64,000 bases of DNA from Streptomyces sp. NBC_00223. GTDB taxonomy: Bacteria > Actinomycetota > Actinomycetes > Streptomycetales > Streptomycetaceae. Both the position numbers and the translations under genes were made by a program. The notes beneath the pieces were generated by a model. The model was not told the origin of the DNA and did no database searches. It saw only the letters and a program-made list of their open reading frames with translations. The stretch covers positions 6,199,501-6,263,500 of the forward strand of contig NZ_CP108109.1 of the NCBI RefSeq assembly GCF_036199905.1, written 5' to 3'. Shown piece by piece: positions 7,943-17,711 of this stretch. Numbering within the stretch: the stretch's first letter is position 1; every line of letters starts with the position of its first letter.

Positions 7943-10894
7943 GTGACCGCCACCGGCGCGGTGCTCGTCCCGCCGCAACCGGTTCCTGGCGGCCGCAGCG
8001 GCCTGGTGCCCCAACTGCTGCTCGCCCTGGTGTGCGGCGGTTACACCACCGGCGCCGCCCTGGGCTGGGGCAGCACCGAAGTCGCCCTGGTCATGGGCGA
8101 CTTCGGGCTCGCCGCCGCCGCGGCCGCCGCCACCGTCTCCGCCCTGCTCTACGCCCGCACCGCCGCGGGACCCCACCGCCCCGCCTGGCTGCTGTTCGCG
8201 GTCTCCTCCGCGATGGTCACCCTCGGCAACGCGATCTGGGGGTGGTACGAGGTGGTGCTGCGCCGCCCGGTGCCGCAGACCTCCGCCGCCGACTACTGCT
8301 TCCTGATGTTCGCCCCGCCGGCCATCATCGGGCTGCTGGTGCTCGCCAAACGCCCGGTGACCAGGGCCGGCTGGGTCTGCCTCGCCCTGGACACCTGGCT
8401 GATCGGCGGCTCGCTGCTCACCTTGTCCTGGAGCCTGGCGCTCGCCCACGCCGCGGAGTTCGACGGCCCCAGCACCGCGCGCACCGCGCTGTCGCTCGCC
8501 TATCCGCTGCTGGACATCGTCCTCGTCAGCATGGTGCTGGCCCTGCACTTCCGCCGGACGGCCAACCGCGCCGCGGTCAACACCGCCATCGCCGCGCTCG
8601 CCCTGACCGTGCTGTGCGACGCCCTGTTCACCTCACCGCTGCTGCGGGCGCACTACCGCTCGGGGCAGGTGCTCGACGCGGGCTGGTTCGCGGGCAGCCT
8701 GCTGCTGGCGTACGCCCCCTGGGTCGCCGCGAGCCTCCAGCCGGCCGCCGCTCCGGTCGCCGCCCCCGGCTCGGACACCGGAGGGGCCACCCGCAAGGTC
8801 ACGGGCTCGATGACCGCCCTCACGCCCTATCTCGCGGCCGCCGTCTGCACCCTCGGCATCCTCTACAACGTGATCACCGGCCAGAAGTGCGACCGCGTCG
8901 TGCTGCTCACCGGCTCCACCGTGGTCATGGCCCTGGTGATCAGGCAGGGCATCATGCTGCTCGACAACATCGCCCTCACCCAGGAGCTGGCCCAGCAGGA
9001 GAACCACTTCCGCTCCCTGGTGCAGGGGTCGAGCGACGTCATCATGATCGCCGCGCCCAGCGGGGTGCTCCGCTATGTCAGCCCCGCCGCCCAGGGTGTC
9101 TACGGCCGCGACCCCACGGAGCTGGTCGGCACCGAGCTGGCCGCGCACATCCACCCCGACGACATCGGCCGTGTCGTGCACGAGGTGCGCCGCTTCCTCG
9201 CCGCCCCGCCCGGCGACGAGCCCGCCACCCGGATCGACTGCCGGATCCGCTCCGGCCACGCCCGTGACGGCCAGGAGGGCTGGCTGCATGTCGAGTCGAC
9301 CGTCAACCGCTACCAGGGCGGGCTGATCTTCAACAGCCGGGACATCACCGAACGGGTCAGGTTGCAGGCGCAGTTGCAGCACAACGCCTCCCACGACCCG
9401 CTCACCGACCTGCCCAACCGCGCGCTGTTCACCGAGCGCGTCGGCAACGCGCTCACCGGCCGGCGTGCGGCGGACACCAGGGCCGCGGTGCTCTATGTCG
9501 ACCTCGACGGCTTCAAGGCGGTCAACGACTCGGCCGGCCACCAGGTCGGCGACGACCTGCTGGTGCAGGCCGCCCGCAGACTCCGCGACTCGCTGCGCGC
9601 GGGGGACACGGCGGCCCGGCTCGGCGGCGACGAGTTCGCCGCCCTGGTGTGCGCGCCCGGACCGGCCCCGACACCGGCCCTCGGTCCCGAGCCGGAGCCC
9701 GACTCCGCCGCGGGCCCGGACCCCGGGAGCGGCGACCCCGAGCCCGGCCCCGGCCGTGAGTCCGGCGCGGAGCGGGAGGCCCGTGAGGCCCGCGACCAGC
9801 GCATCCGCGACATCGCCGACCGGCTGCGGGCCGTGCTGTCCGAGCCCTACTGGGTGGACGGCGTCGAGGTCCGGGTCGGTGCCAGCATCGGTATCGCCTA
9901 CGCCGAGGCCGGCGCCACCCCCGGCGAGATCATGCGCCGCGCCGACCTCGCGATGTATCGGGCCAAGCAGGCGGGCAAGGGCCGTGTGGAGCTGTACGCG
10001 CCGCAGATGCAGGCCGACGCCGTACGCCGTACCGCGCTGGCCGGGCGGCTGCGCAAGGCGCTGGACGACGGAGAGTTCACCCTGCTGCACCAGCCCGTGG
10101 TCGAGCTGTCCGGCGGCCGGATCACCGGCGTCGAGGCCCAGGCCCGGTGGCGCTCCGCCCAGGGCATACTCCTGACCCCCGGCGAGTTCCTGCGCGCCGC
10201 CGACGACGGCGACCGCAGCTTAGACCTGGGGCGGTGGCTCCTTGAGCACGCCGTCGAGCAGGCGGCGCTGCGGTACGGCGCGGGCCACCGTATCCCCGTC
10301 ACCGTCCGGCTCTCCGCCCGCAGACTGCTCCACCGCGACCTGCCCGCCACCGCCGTGGAGAAGCTGCTCGCCCGCCATGAGCTGCCCGCGGGCGGCCTGG
10401 TGCTGGAGGTCACCGGCTGCGACCCCCGGATCGTCCCCGAGGAGCTGGAGTACCGGCTGACCGGCTTGCGCGGGCTCGGCGTCCGGATCGCGCTGAGCGG
10501 TTTCGGCCGGGGCCACGGCGCACTCGGCGCGCTGCGCGCCCTGCCGGTGGACCTGGTCAAGCTCGACCGCACCTTCGTGGACGGCCTCATCGAGTCCGCC
10601 CGGCTGCACAAGATCACCAGCGGACTGCTGGGGATCGCCGCCGATCTGGGGGTGCGTACGGTCGCCGACGGCATCGACCGGCCCGAGCAGGTCCAGACAC
10701 TGCGCGACATGGGCTGCACCCACGGCCTGGGCATGGCATTCTCGGGCCTGCTGGACGAGAATCGGCTGCGCGGCTCGCTCTCCCGCGGCCGCTATCCCGT
10801 GCCCCGGGAAACACCTCGCGAACAGGCCGCGTCGCGTACCCTGCCGTTTTCGGCCAGTCGCTCAAATGCTGAGACGCCTGTCCCACCGGCTTGA
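7943..10894 (+). CDS. Membrane PAS-GGDEF-EAL protein, diguanylate cyclase with degenerate EAL domain
   Basis: About 983 residues from the GTG at 7943; the start is uncertain and the frame is open upstream to 7613. Roughly residues 20-350 hold about ten hydrophobic membrane segments. A PAS domain follows (about 350-470). The GGDEF domain (about 480-675) has an intact RLGGDEF active-site motif, so diguanylate cyclase activity is plausible, although a Pro/Glu-rich insert of about 55 residues follows it. The EAL domain (about 700-945) looks inactive: EAL reads EAQ, the paired aspartates of DDFG are replaced (SGFG), and the metal-binding Asn and the Glu of VAEG are changed (VRLS, VADG). The likely role is membrane-bound c-di-GMP signalling. 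It lies directly upstream of the ilvB leader; the S. coelicolor locus has, as I recall, a GGDEF/EAL gene in the same place. Confidence 0.85.
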   Translation: MTATGAVLVPPQPVPGGRSGLVPQLLLALVCGGYTTGAALGWGSTEVALVMGDFGLAAAAAAATVSALLYARTAAGPHRPAWLLFAVSSAMVTLGNAIWGWYEVVLRRPVPQTSAADYCFLMFAPPAIIGLLVLAKRPVTRAGWVCLALDTWLIGGSLLTLSWSLALAHAAEFDGPSTARTALSLAYPLLDIVLVSMVLALHFRRTANRAAVNTAIAALALTVLCDALFTSPLLRAHYRSGQVLDAGWFAGSLLLAYAPWVAASLQPAAAPVAAPGSDTGGATRKVTGSMTALTPYLAAAVCTLGILYNVITGQKCDRVVLLTGSTVVMALVIRQGIMLLDNIALTQELAQQENHFRSLVQGSSDVIMIAAPSGVLRYVSPAAQGVYGRDPTELVGTELAAHIHPDDIGRVVHEVRRFLAAPPGDEPATRIDCRIRSGHARDGQEGWLHVESTVNRYQGGLIFNSRDITERVRLQAQLQHNASHDPLTDLPNRALFTERVGNALTGRRAADTRAAVLYVDLDGFKAVNDSAGHQVGDDLLVQAARRLRDSLRAGDTAARLGGDEFAALVCAPGPAPTPALGPEPEPDSAAGPDPGSGDPEPGPGRESGAEREAREARDQRIRDIADRLRAVLSEPYWVDGVEVRVGASIGIAYAEAGATPGEIMRRADLAMYRAKQAGKGRVELYAPQMQADAVRRTALAGRLRKALDDGEFTLLHQPVVELSGGRITGVEAQARWRSAQGILLTPGEFLRAADDGDRSLDLGRWLLEHAVEQAALRYGAGHRIPVTVRLSARRLLHRDLPATAVEKLLARHELPAGGLVLEVTGCDPRIVPEELEYRLTGLRGLGVRIALSGFGRGHGALGALRALPVDLVKLDRTFVDGLIESARLHKITSGLLGIAADLGVRTVADGIDRPEQVQTLRDMGCTHGLGMAFSGLLDENRLRGSLSRGRYPVPRETPREQAASRTLPFSASRSNAETPVPPA

Positions 10895-10927
10895 CACCCC
10901 AAGGGGGACGGGAGGAAGGTCAAACCC

Positions 10928-10969
10928 ATGCGCACCCGAATTCTCGTACTTGGAAAGCGCGTCGGCTGA
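10928..10969 (+). CDS. ilvL: ilvBNC leader peptide (attenuation)
   Basis: A 13-residue ORF, MRTRILVLGKRVG, with GGAGG a short distance upstream. It contains consecutive Ile-Leu-Val-Leu and a further Val, the end-products of the pathway below. It is followed by an intrinsic terminator at 11006-11039 and then ilvB. Ribosome stalling at the branched-chain codons when charged tRNA is scarce should prevent terminator formation. This architecture is known for actinobacterial ilvB genes. Confidence 0.85.
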   Translation: MRTRILVLGKRVG

Positions 10970-11005
10970 CCGAGGCTCTCATCGCCTCGCACCCACCGGC
11001 GCGCT

Positions 11006-11039
11006 CCCCTCGCTTGCCTGACGGCACGAGGGGTTTTTT
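11006..11039 (+). terminator. Attenuator terminator of ilvBNC
   Basis: A stem CCCCTCG (11006-11012) pairs with CGAGGGG (11027-11033) and is followed by six T residues (11034-11039). It sits between the leader peptide and ilvB. An earlier hairpin, CGAGGC with GCCTCG (about 10972-10989), lies just after the leader stop and could take part in the alternative fold. Confidence 0.85.
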
Positions 11040-11088
11040 GTTGTCCGGTACCCAGACAAACCCTCATCTTCGAGAGAAGAGAACGCAG

Positions 11089-12960
11089 ATGACCGAGCAG
11101 GCCACCGGGTCCCACCACCCGCAGCCGCGGACCCGAAGCGCGGCCCCCGCCGCCACCGCCGAGCGGATGACAGGCGCACAGGCCCTCATCCGCTCCCTTG
11201 AGGCCGTCGGCGCCGACACCGTATTCGGTATCCCGGGTGGCGCGATCCTGCCGGCGTACGACCCGCTCATGGACTCCTCCAAGGTCCGCCACATCCTGGT
11301 CAGGCACGAGCAGGGCGCGGGCCACGCCGCCACCGGCTACGCCCAGGCCACCGGCAAGGTCGGCGTGTGCATGGCCACCTCGGGCCCCGGCGCGACCAAC
11401 CTGGTGACGCCGATCGCCGACGCCCACATGGACTCGGTGCCGATCGTCGCCATCACCGGCCAGGTCGCCTCCCAGGCCATCGGCACCGACGCCTTCCAGG
11501 AGGCGGACATCTGCGGCATCACCATGCCGATCACCAAGCACAACTTCCTGGTCACCGACGCGGCCGACATCCCTCGGACCATCGCGGAGGCGTTCCACAT
11601 CGCCGCCACCGGCCGCCCCGGCCCGGTCCTGGTCGACATCGCCAAGGACGCGATGCAGAACCAGACCGTGTTCAGCTGGCCGCCCCAGCAGGACCTGCCC
11701 GGCTACCGCCCGGTCACCAAGCCGCACGCCAAGCAGATCCGCGAGGCCGCCCGGCTGATCAACGAGGCCAAGCGCCCGGTGCTGTACGTCGGCGGCGGGG
11801 TGATGAAGGCCCGTGCCACCGCCGAGCTGCGCATCCTCGCCGAGCTGACCGGCGCCCCCGTCACCACCACCCTGATGGCGCTGGGCTCCTTCCCCGACAG
11901 TCACCCGCAGCACATCGGCATGCCGGGTATGCACGGCGCCGTCTCCGCGGTCACCGCCCTGCAGAAGTCCGACCTGATCATCGCGCTCGGCGCCCGCTTC
12001 GACGACCGGGTCACCGGCCGGCTGGACACCTTCGCGCCGCACGCCAAGATCGTGCACGCCGACATCGACCCGGCCGAGATCTCCAAGAACCGCACGGCGG
12101 ACGTGCCGATCGTCGGCGACGCCCGCGAGGTGCTGGCCGATCTGATCGTCGCCGTCCAGGCCGACCACGAGGCCGGTCACAAGGGCGACTACACCGAGTG
12201 GTGGAAGCAGCTCGACTCCTGGCGCGAGACCTACCCGCTCGGCTACAACCAGCCCGCCGACGGCAGCCTCTCCCCGCAGCAGGTCATCGAGCGGATCGGC
12301 CAGCTCGCCCCCGAGAACACCCTCTTCTCGGCCGGCGTCGGCCAGCACCAGATGTGGGCGGCGCAGTTCATCAAGTACGAGAAGCCGTCCATGTGGTTCA
12401 ACTCCGGCGGCGCGGGCACCATGGGCTACGCCGTCCCGGCCGCGATGGGCGCCAAGGCCGGTATGCCCGACGCCACGGTCTGGGCCATCGACGGCGACGG
12501 CTGCTTCCAGATGACCAACCAGGAGCTGGTCACCTGCGCGCTCAACAACATCCCGATCAAGGTCGCCATCATCAACAACGGCGCCCTGGGCATGGTCCGC
12601 CAGTGGCAGAACCTGTTCTACGGCGAGCGCTTCTCCAACACGGTGCTGCACTCGGGCGCCGAGAGCGTGCCCGGCTCCACCCGCGGGGTCGGCTCGATCG
12701 AGAACCGGGGCACGCGCATCCCGGACTTCGTGAAGCTGTCCGAGGCCATGGGCTGCGTCGGTCTGCGCTGCGAGTCCCCCGACGAGCTGGACGCGGTCAT
12801 CGCCAAGGCCAACTCCATCAACGACCGCCCGGTCGTCGTCGACTTCATCGTCCACGAGGACGCCATGGTCTGGCCGATGGTCGCCGCCGGCACCTCCAAC
12901 GACGAGATCATGGCCGCCCGCGATGTCCGTCCGGACTTCGGCGACGACGTCAACGACTGA
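11089..12960 (+). CDS. ilvB: Acetolactate synthase large (catalytic) subunit
   Basis: 623 residues, normal for IlvB. It condenses two pyruvates to acetolactate, or pyruvate with 2-oxobutyrate to acetohydroxybutyrate: the first common step of valine/leucine and isoleucine synthesis, using TPP, FAD and Mg. The catalytic Glu is in RHEQGAGHAA near the N-terminus. The TPP/Mg motif GDGCFQMTNQEL with the NN about 25 residues later is in the C-terminal domain, and RFDDRVTG lies in the central domain. ATG 11089 has GAGAAGAGAA upstream and follows the attenuator; the frame extends upstream through the leader but is not translated there. ilvN starts 29 bases downstream. Confidence 0.97.
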   Translation: MTEQATGSHHPQPRTRSAAPAATAERMTGAQALIRSLEAVGADTVFGIPGGAILPAYDPLMDSSKVRHILVRHEQGAGHAATGYAQATGKVGVCMATSGPGATNLVTPIADAHMDSVPIVAITGQVASQAIGTDAFQEADICGITMPITKHNFLVTDAADIPRTIAEAFHIAATGRPGPVLVDIAKDAMQNQTVFSWPPQQDLPGYRPVTKPHAKQIREAARLINEAKRPVLYVGGGVMKARATAELRILAELTGAPVTTTLMALGSFPDSHPQHIGMPGMHGAVSAVTALQKSDLIIALGARFDDRVTGRLDTFAPHAKIVHADIDPAEISKNRTADVPIVGDAREVLADLIVAVQADHEAGHKGDYTEWWKQLDSWRETYPLGYNQPADGSLSPQQVIERIGQLAPENTLFSAGVGQHQMWAAQFIKYEKPSMWFNSGGAGTMGYAVPAAMGAKAGMPDATVWAIDGDGCFQMTNQELVTCALNNIPIKVAIINNGALGMVRQWQNLFYGERFSNTVLHSGAESVPGSTRGVGSIENRGTRIPDFVKLSEAMGCVGLRCESPDELDAVIAKANSINDRPVVVDFIVHEDAMVWPMVAAGTSNDEIMAARDVRPDFGDDVND

Positions 12961-12989
12961 GCCAGGACGAGAGAAGGAACCCCGCAATC

Positions 12990-13517
12990 ATGTCCAAGCA
13001 CACGCTCTCCGTCCTGGTGGAGAACAAGCCCGGTGTCCTGGCGAGGATCACCGCCCTGTTCTCCCGCCGCGGCTTCAACATCGACTCGCTCGCGGTCGGC
13101 ACCACCGAGCACCCCGAGATCTCCCGCATCACGATCGTCGTCAACGTCATCGACGAACTGCCGCTCGAACAGGTCACCAAGCAGCTCAACAAGCTGGTGA
13201 ACGTGCTGAAGATCGTCGAACTCGACCCGGTCGCCGCCGTCCAGCGCGAACTCGTTCTGGTGAAGGTGCGGGCCGACAACGAGACCCGCTCCCAGATCGT
13301 GGAGATCGTCCAGCTCTTCCGCGCCAAGACCGTCGACGTCTCCCCGGAGGCCGTCACGGTCGAGGCGACCGGCGGCGCGGACAAGCTGGAGGCCATGCTC
13401 AAAATGCTGGAGCCCTTCGGCATCAAGGAACTGGTCCAGTCCGGCACCATCGCGATCGGCCGCGGCGCCCGTTCCATCACCGACCGCAGCCTGCGCGCGC
13501 TGGACCGCTCCGCGTAA
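12990..13517 (+). CDS. ilvN: Acetolactate synthase small (regulatory) subunit
   Basis: 175 residues. An N-terminal ACT domain begins SKHTLSVLVENKPGVLARIT and contains the RRGFNIDSLAVG valine-binding region. A second ferredoxin-like domain follows (LVLVKVRADNETR onward). It activates IlvB and confers valine feedback inhibition. ATG 12990 has GAGAAGGA about 12 bases upstream. It is in an operon with ilvB. Confidence 0.96.
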   Translation: MSKHTLSVLVENKPGVLARITALFSRRGFNIDSLAVGTTEHPEISRITIVVNVIDELPLEQVTKQLNKLVNVLKIVELDPVAAVQRELVLVKVRADNETRSQIVEIVQLFRAKTVDVSPEAVTVEATGGADKLEAMLKMLEPFGIKELVQSGTIAIGRGARSITDRSLRALDRSA

Positions 13518-13532
13518 GCCGCCCGGTACCCC

Positions 13533-13570
13533 GGGTCGCGCGGGCGGCCACCGCCGGCCCCGCGCGACCC
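13533..13570 (+). terminator. Inverted repeat between ilvN and ilvC
   Basis: A 12-bp perfect stem, GGGTCGCGCGGG (13533-13544) with CCCGCGCGACCC (13559-13570), has no T-run. It could be a weak terminator or an RNA-stabilising hairpin that sets the ratio of ilvBN to ilvC expression. Confidence 0.5.
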
Positions 13571-13653
13571 GATCCGCATAGCGAGACCCCGAAACCAGTT
13601 TCGCCCGCCCGTCGTACGGTGGGCCGTACAACCGATCCAAGGAGAGACCCGAA

Positions 13654-14652
<999 letters not shown>

Positions 14653-14678
14653 GCCTCGGTTCGACACCTTTTCCACCG

Positions 14679-14709
14679 GCCCCGGGCGGCTCTGCCGCCC
14701 GGGGCTTTG
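14679..14709 (+). terminator. Terminator after ilvC
   Basis: A 12-bp perfect stem, GCCCCGGGCGGC with GCCGCCCGGGGC, has a TCT loop and is followed by TTTGT. It ends the ilv operon before serA. Confidence 0.85.
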
Positions 14710-14912
14710 TACGAAGCGAAGAACCCCTCCGGGTGATCCTTCCATTTCGTCGAAGGCCGCCGTTCAGGGCGCCGATACACTGCCTTAACAAGCGCGTCAG
14801 GCTCACAGCGTCGTGCGTCTTCCACGCGGCAAGCCAGCACCCCGCAAGGTGGATTTCCTGCCTGGAGCGGTCGAACGGGACCGGCCGCCTAAGAAGGACA
14901 AGTGAGGACCAC

Positions 14913-16505
14913 GTGAGCCAGAAGCCTGTCGTACTCATCGCAGAAGAGCTGTCGCCCGCCACGGTGGACGCGCTCGGCCCGGACTTCGAGATCCGGCACT
15001 GCAACGGCGCGGACCGAGCCGAGCTGCTGTCCGCCATCGCCGATGTCGACGCCATTCTGATCCGCAGCGCCACCAAGGTCGACGCCGAGGCCGTCGCGGC
15101 CGCACGTAAACTCCGGGTCGTCGCCCGCGCGGGCGTCGGCCTGGACAACGTGGACGTCGCCGCCGCCACCAAGGCCGGCGTCATGGTGGTCAACGCGCCG
15201 ACCTCCAACATCGTCACCGCCGCCGAGCTGGCCTGCGGCCTGCTCATCTCCACCGCCCGCAACATCGCGCCCGCCAACGCGGCGCTGAAGAACGGCGAGT
15301 GGAAGCGGAACAAGTACACCGGCGTCGAGCTGAGCGAGAAGACCCTCGGTGTGGTCGGCCTCGGCCGGATCGGTGTGCTGGTCGCCCAGCGGATGTCGGC
15401 CTTCGGTATGAAGATCGTCGCGTACGACCCCTATGTGCAGCCCGCGCGCGCCGCCCAGATGGGTGTCAAGCTGCTCTCGCTCGACGAGCTGCTCGAACAG
15501 TCCGACTTCATCACCGTGCACCTGCCCAAGACGCCCGAGACGCTGGGGCTGATCGGCGACGAGGCGCTGCACAAGGTCAAGCCGTCCGTGCGGATCGTCA
15601 ACGCGGCGCGCGGCGGGATCGTGGACGAGGAGGCGCTGGCCTCCGCCCTCAAGGAGGGCCGGGTCGCGGGCGCGGGCCTGGACGTCTACTCCAAGGAGCC
15701 GTGCACCGACTCGCCGCTGTTCCAGTTCGACAACGTGGTGGCCACCCCGCACCTGGGCGCCTCCACCGACGAGGCCCAGGAGAAGGCGGGTATCGCGGTC
15801 GCCCGCTCGGTGCGGCTCGCGCTCGCCGGTGAGCTGGTGCCGGACGCGGTCAACGTCCAGGGCGGCGTCATCGCCGAGGACGTCAAGCCGGGTCTGCCGC
15901 TCGCCGAGAAGCTCGGCCGGATCTTCACCGCGCTCGCGGGCGAGGTCGCGGCCCGCCTCGATGTCGAGGTGTGCGGCGAGATCACCCAGCACGACGTCAA
16001 GATCCTCGAACTCAGCGCGCTCAAGGGCGTGTTCGAGGACGTCGTCGCCGAGACGGTCAGCTATGTCAACGCGCCGCTGTTCGCCCAGGAGCGCGGGGTC
16101 GAGGTGCGCCTCACCACCAGCTCCGAGTCGCCCAACCACCGCAACCTGGTGACCGTCCGCGGCACCCTCGCCGACGGCACCGAGGTCTCGGTCTCCGGCA
16201 CGCTGGCCGGCCCCAAGCATGTGCAGAAGATCGTCGCGGTCGGCGACGAGGACGTGGACCTGGTCCTCGCCGACCACATGGCCTTCCTCCGCTACACCGA
16301 CCGTCCCGGCGTGGTCGGCACCCTCGGCCGCATCCTGGGCGAGGTCGGCGTCAACATCGCGGGCATGCAGGTCGCCCGTGCGGCGGCCGGCGGCGACGCG
16401 CTGGTCGCGCTGACCATCGACTCGTCCATTCCGACCGGTGTCCTGTCGGACATCGCGGCGGAGATCGGCGCGACCTCGGCCCGCGCGGTCAACCTCACGG
16501 ACTGA
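14913..16505 (+). CDS. serA: D-3-phosphoglycerate dehydrogenase
   Basis: 530 residues, the length of the actinobacterial type with two C-terminal domains. It catalyses the first committed step of serine synthesis. The catalytic region contains the Rossmann motif GLGRIGVLVAQR, ARGGIVDEEAL with the catalytic Arg, and TPHLGAST with the catalytic His. An ASB (allosteric substrate-binding) domain follows, and the final 75 residues are an ACT domain (LRYTDRPGVVGTLGRILGEV) that binds serine. The GTG at 14913 has GAGGACC upstream; the frame is open further upstream but only through the intergenic region. Confidence 0.96.
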   Translation: MSQKPVVLIAEELSPATVDALGPDFEIRHCNGADRAELLSAIADVDAILIRSATKVDAEAVAAARKLRVVARAGVGLDNVDVAAATKAGVMVVNAPTSNIVTAAELACGLLISTARNIAPANAALKNGEWKRNKYTGVELSEKTLGVVGLGRIGVLVAQRMSAFGMKIVAYDPYVQPARAAQMGVKLLSLDELLEQSDFITVHLPKTPETLGLIGDEALHKVKPSVRIVNAARGGIVDEEALASALKEGRVAGAGLDVYSKEPCTDSPLFQFDNVVATPHLGASTDEAQEKAGIAVARSVRLALAGELVPDAVNVQGGVIAEDVKPGLPLAEKLGRIFTALAGEVAARLDVEVCGEITQHDVKILELSALKGVFEDVVAETVSYVNAPLFAQERGVEVRLTTSSESPNHRNLVTVRGTLADGTEVSVSGTLAGPKHVQKIVAVGDEDVDLVLADHMAFLRYTDRPGVVGTLGRILGEVGVNIAGMQVARAAAGGDALVALTIDSSIPTGVLSDIAAEIGATSARAVNLTD

Positions 16506-16524
16506 CCCGGCCCCGCACCACAGC

Positions 16525-16565
16525 CGTCGGCCCGCCTTCCCCGCACCGGGGGAGGCGGGCCGACG
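16525..16565. terminator. Bidirectional terminator between serA and the LysR gene
   Basis: A 12-bp perfect inverted repeat, CGTCGGCCCGCC (16525-16536) with GGCGGGCCGACG (16554-16565), has a further CCCC/GGGG pairing inside the loop. It lies between two convergent genes. Confidence 0.75.
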
Positions 16566-16581
16566 CGTTCAGGGGCCGGCG

Positions 16582-17559
16582 TCAGGCGGGGGTGTGGGTG
16601 GGCCGGCCCGGCGGCGTCGTGGGGGTGACGGGCGGCCGGTCCTCGGGGTAGGCGGCCGCGGCGACGGCGGTGGCCGTACGGACGAAGGCGGCGACGGCCG
16701 GGGAGCGGGACTCCTGGGGCCAGGCCAGGGCGAGTTCGAGGGGCGAGAGGTCGCTGACGGTCCGGTAGGCGATGTCCGGCCGGGGGTGGCGCCGGGCGAT
16801 CGAGGCCGGCGGGAACCAGACGATGGTGCCCAGTTCGATCAGGTTGAAGATCTGGGCCAGGTCCAGCCGGCGGGGCGCCGGCGTCACCAGGGTGTGGGAC
16901 GCGGGCCGCCGGTCGTCGTCGCGGGGCTCGACGGCGGGGACCGGGGGGAGTCCTTCCCGGTCCGCGGGGCCTCCGTCGGGCAGGACCCTCCCCGCGAGGT
17001 CGGCCAGCCGCAGGCAGGAGTGCGCGGCCAGCGGATCGGTCGCCGCGACGGCGAGCAGGCGCGGTTCGGTCAGCAGCGGTTCCACATCCAGGCCGCGGTC
17101 GTCGAACGGTCCGGGCAGCAGCGCGATGTCCGCGCTGCCGTCGCGCAGCGCCGGCTCCTGATCCCCGCGTCCGCCCAGCATGAGTTCCACCGGGAGGGCG
17201 GCCGCCTCGTTCTGGTAAGCGGCGAAGATCTGCGGCAGCAGCCCACCGTCGTAGTCGGCCTTGAGCGCCAGCCGCAGCCCGGGCTCCGGCTGCCCGGCCC
17301 GCCGGGTCCGCCGGGCCGCGGCCGTGACCGCGTCGAGCGCCGTCCGCGCGTCGCGCAGCAGGATCTCGCCGGCGGAGGTGAGGGCGACCCGGCGTGTCGT
17401 CCGCTCCATCAGTGTCACGCCCAGCTGCCGCTCCAGCTCGCGGATCGCCCGCGACAGCGGGGGCTGCGCCATGCCCAGCCGCTCCGCCGCCCGTCCGAAG
17501 TGCAGTTCCTCGGCGACGGCCACGAAATACCGGAGCTGTCTGACCTCCAGATCACTCAT
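16582..17559 (-). CDS. LysR-family transcriptional regulator
   Basis: 325 residues. An N-terminal winged helix-turn-helix (about 5-64) has the family pattern LRYFVAVAEELHFGRAAERL and LGVTLMERTTRRVALTSAG. The rest is the two-lobed effector-binding domain. It is divergent from the NmrA-like reductase gene with 152 bases between the starts, so it probably controls that gene and itself. The effector is unknown. The N-terminal ELHFGRAAERLGMAQPPLSR is of the BenM/CatM type, which often responds to aromatic or small organic acids. Confidence 0.9.
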   Translation of the reverse strand: MSDLEVRQLRYFVAVAEELHFGRAAERLGMAQPPLSRAIRELERQLGVTLMERTTRRVALTSAGEILLRDARTALDAVTAAARRTRRAGQPEPGLRLALKADYDGGLLPQIFAAYQNEAAALPVELMLGGRGDQEPALRDGSADIALLPGPFDDRGLDVEPLLTEPRLLAVAATDPLAAHSCLRLADLAGRVLPDGGPADREGLPPVPAVEPRDDDRRPASHTLVTPAPRRLDLAQIFNLIELGTIVWFPPASIARRHPRPDIAYRTVSDLSPLELALAWPQESRSPAVAAFVRTATAVAAAAYPEDRPPVTPTTPPGRPTHTPA

Positions 17560-17711
17560 ACCTCCACGGTATCAGTGGCGCTGTGATCGGTCCTTCAGAT
17601 CCGCCGCCGCTGCGGCTTCACTGAGGAACGTCACCGGCGAGCGGGCCCGGACCACCGCGTCACACGGCCGGCCCGCCCGCCCTCCCACAGCACTTCTGTC
17701 AGGGGTTTCCC

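Noticed and set aside
10892..10897. TTGACA as a -35 box for the ilvB leader
   Set aside because: It overlaps the stop of the GGDEF gene and no -10 box lies at the right distance; the sequence there is purine-rich ribosome-binding site.
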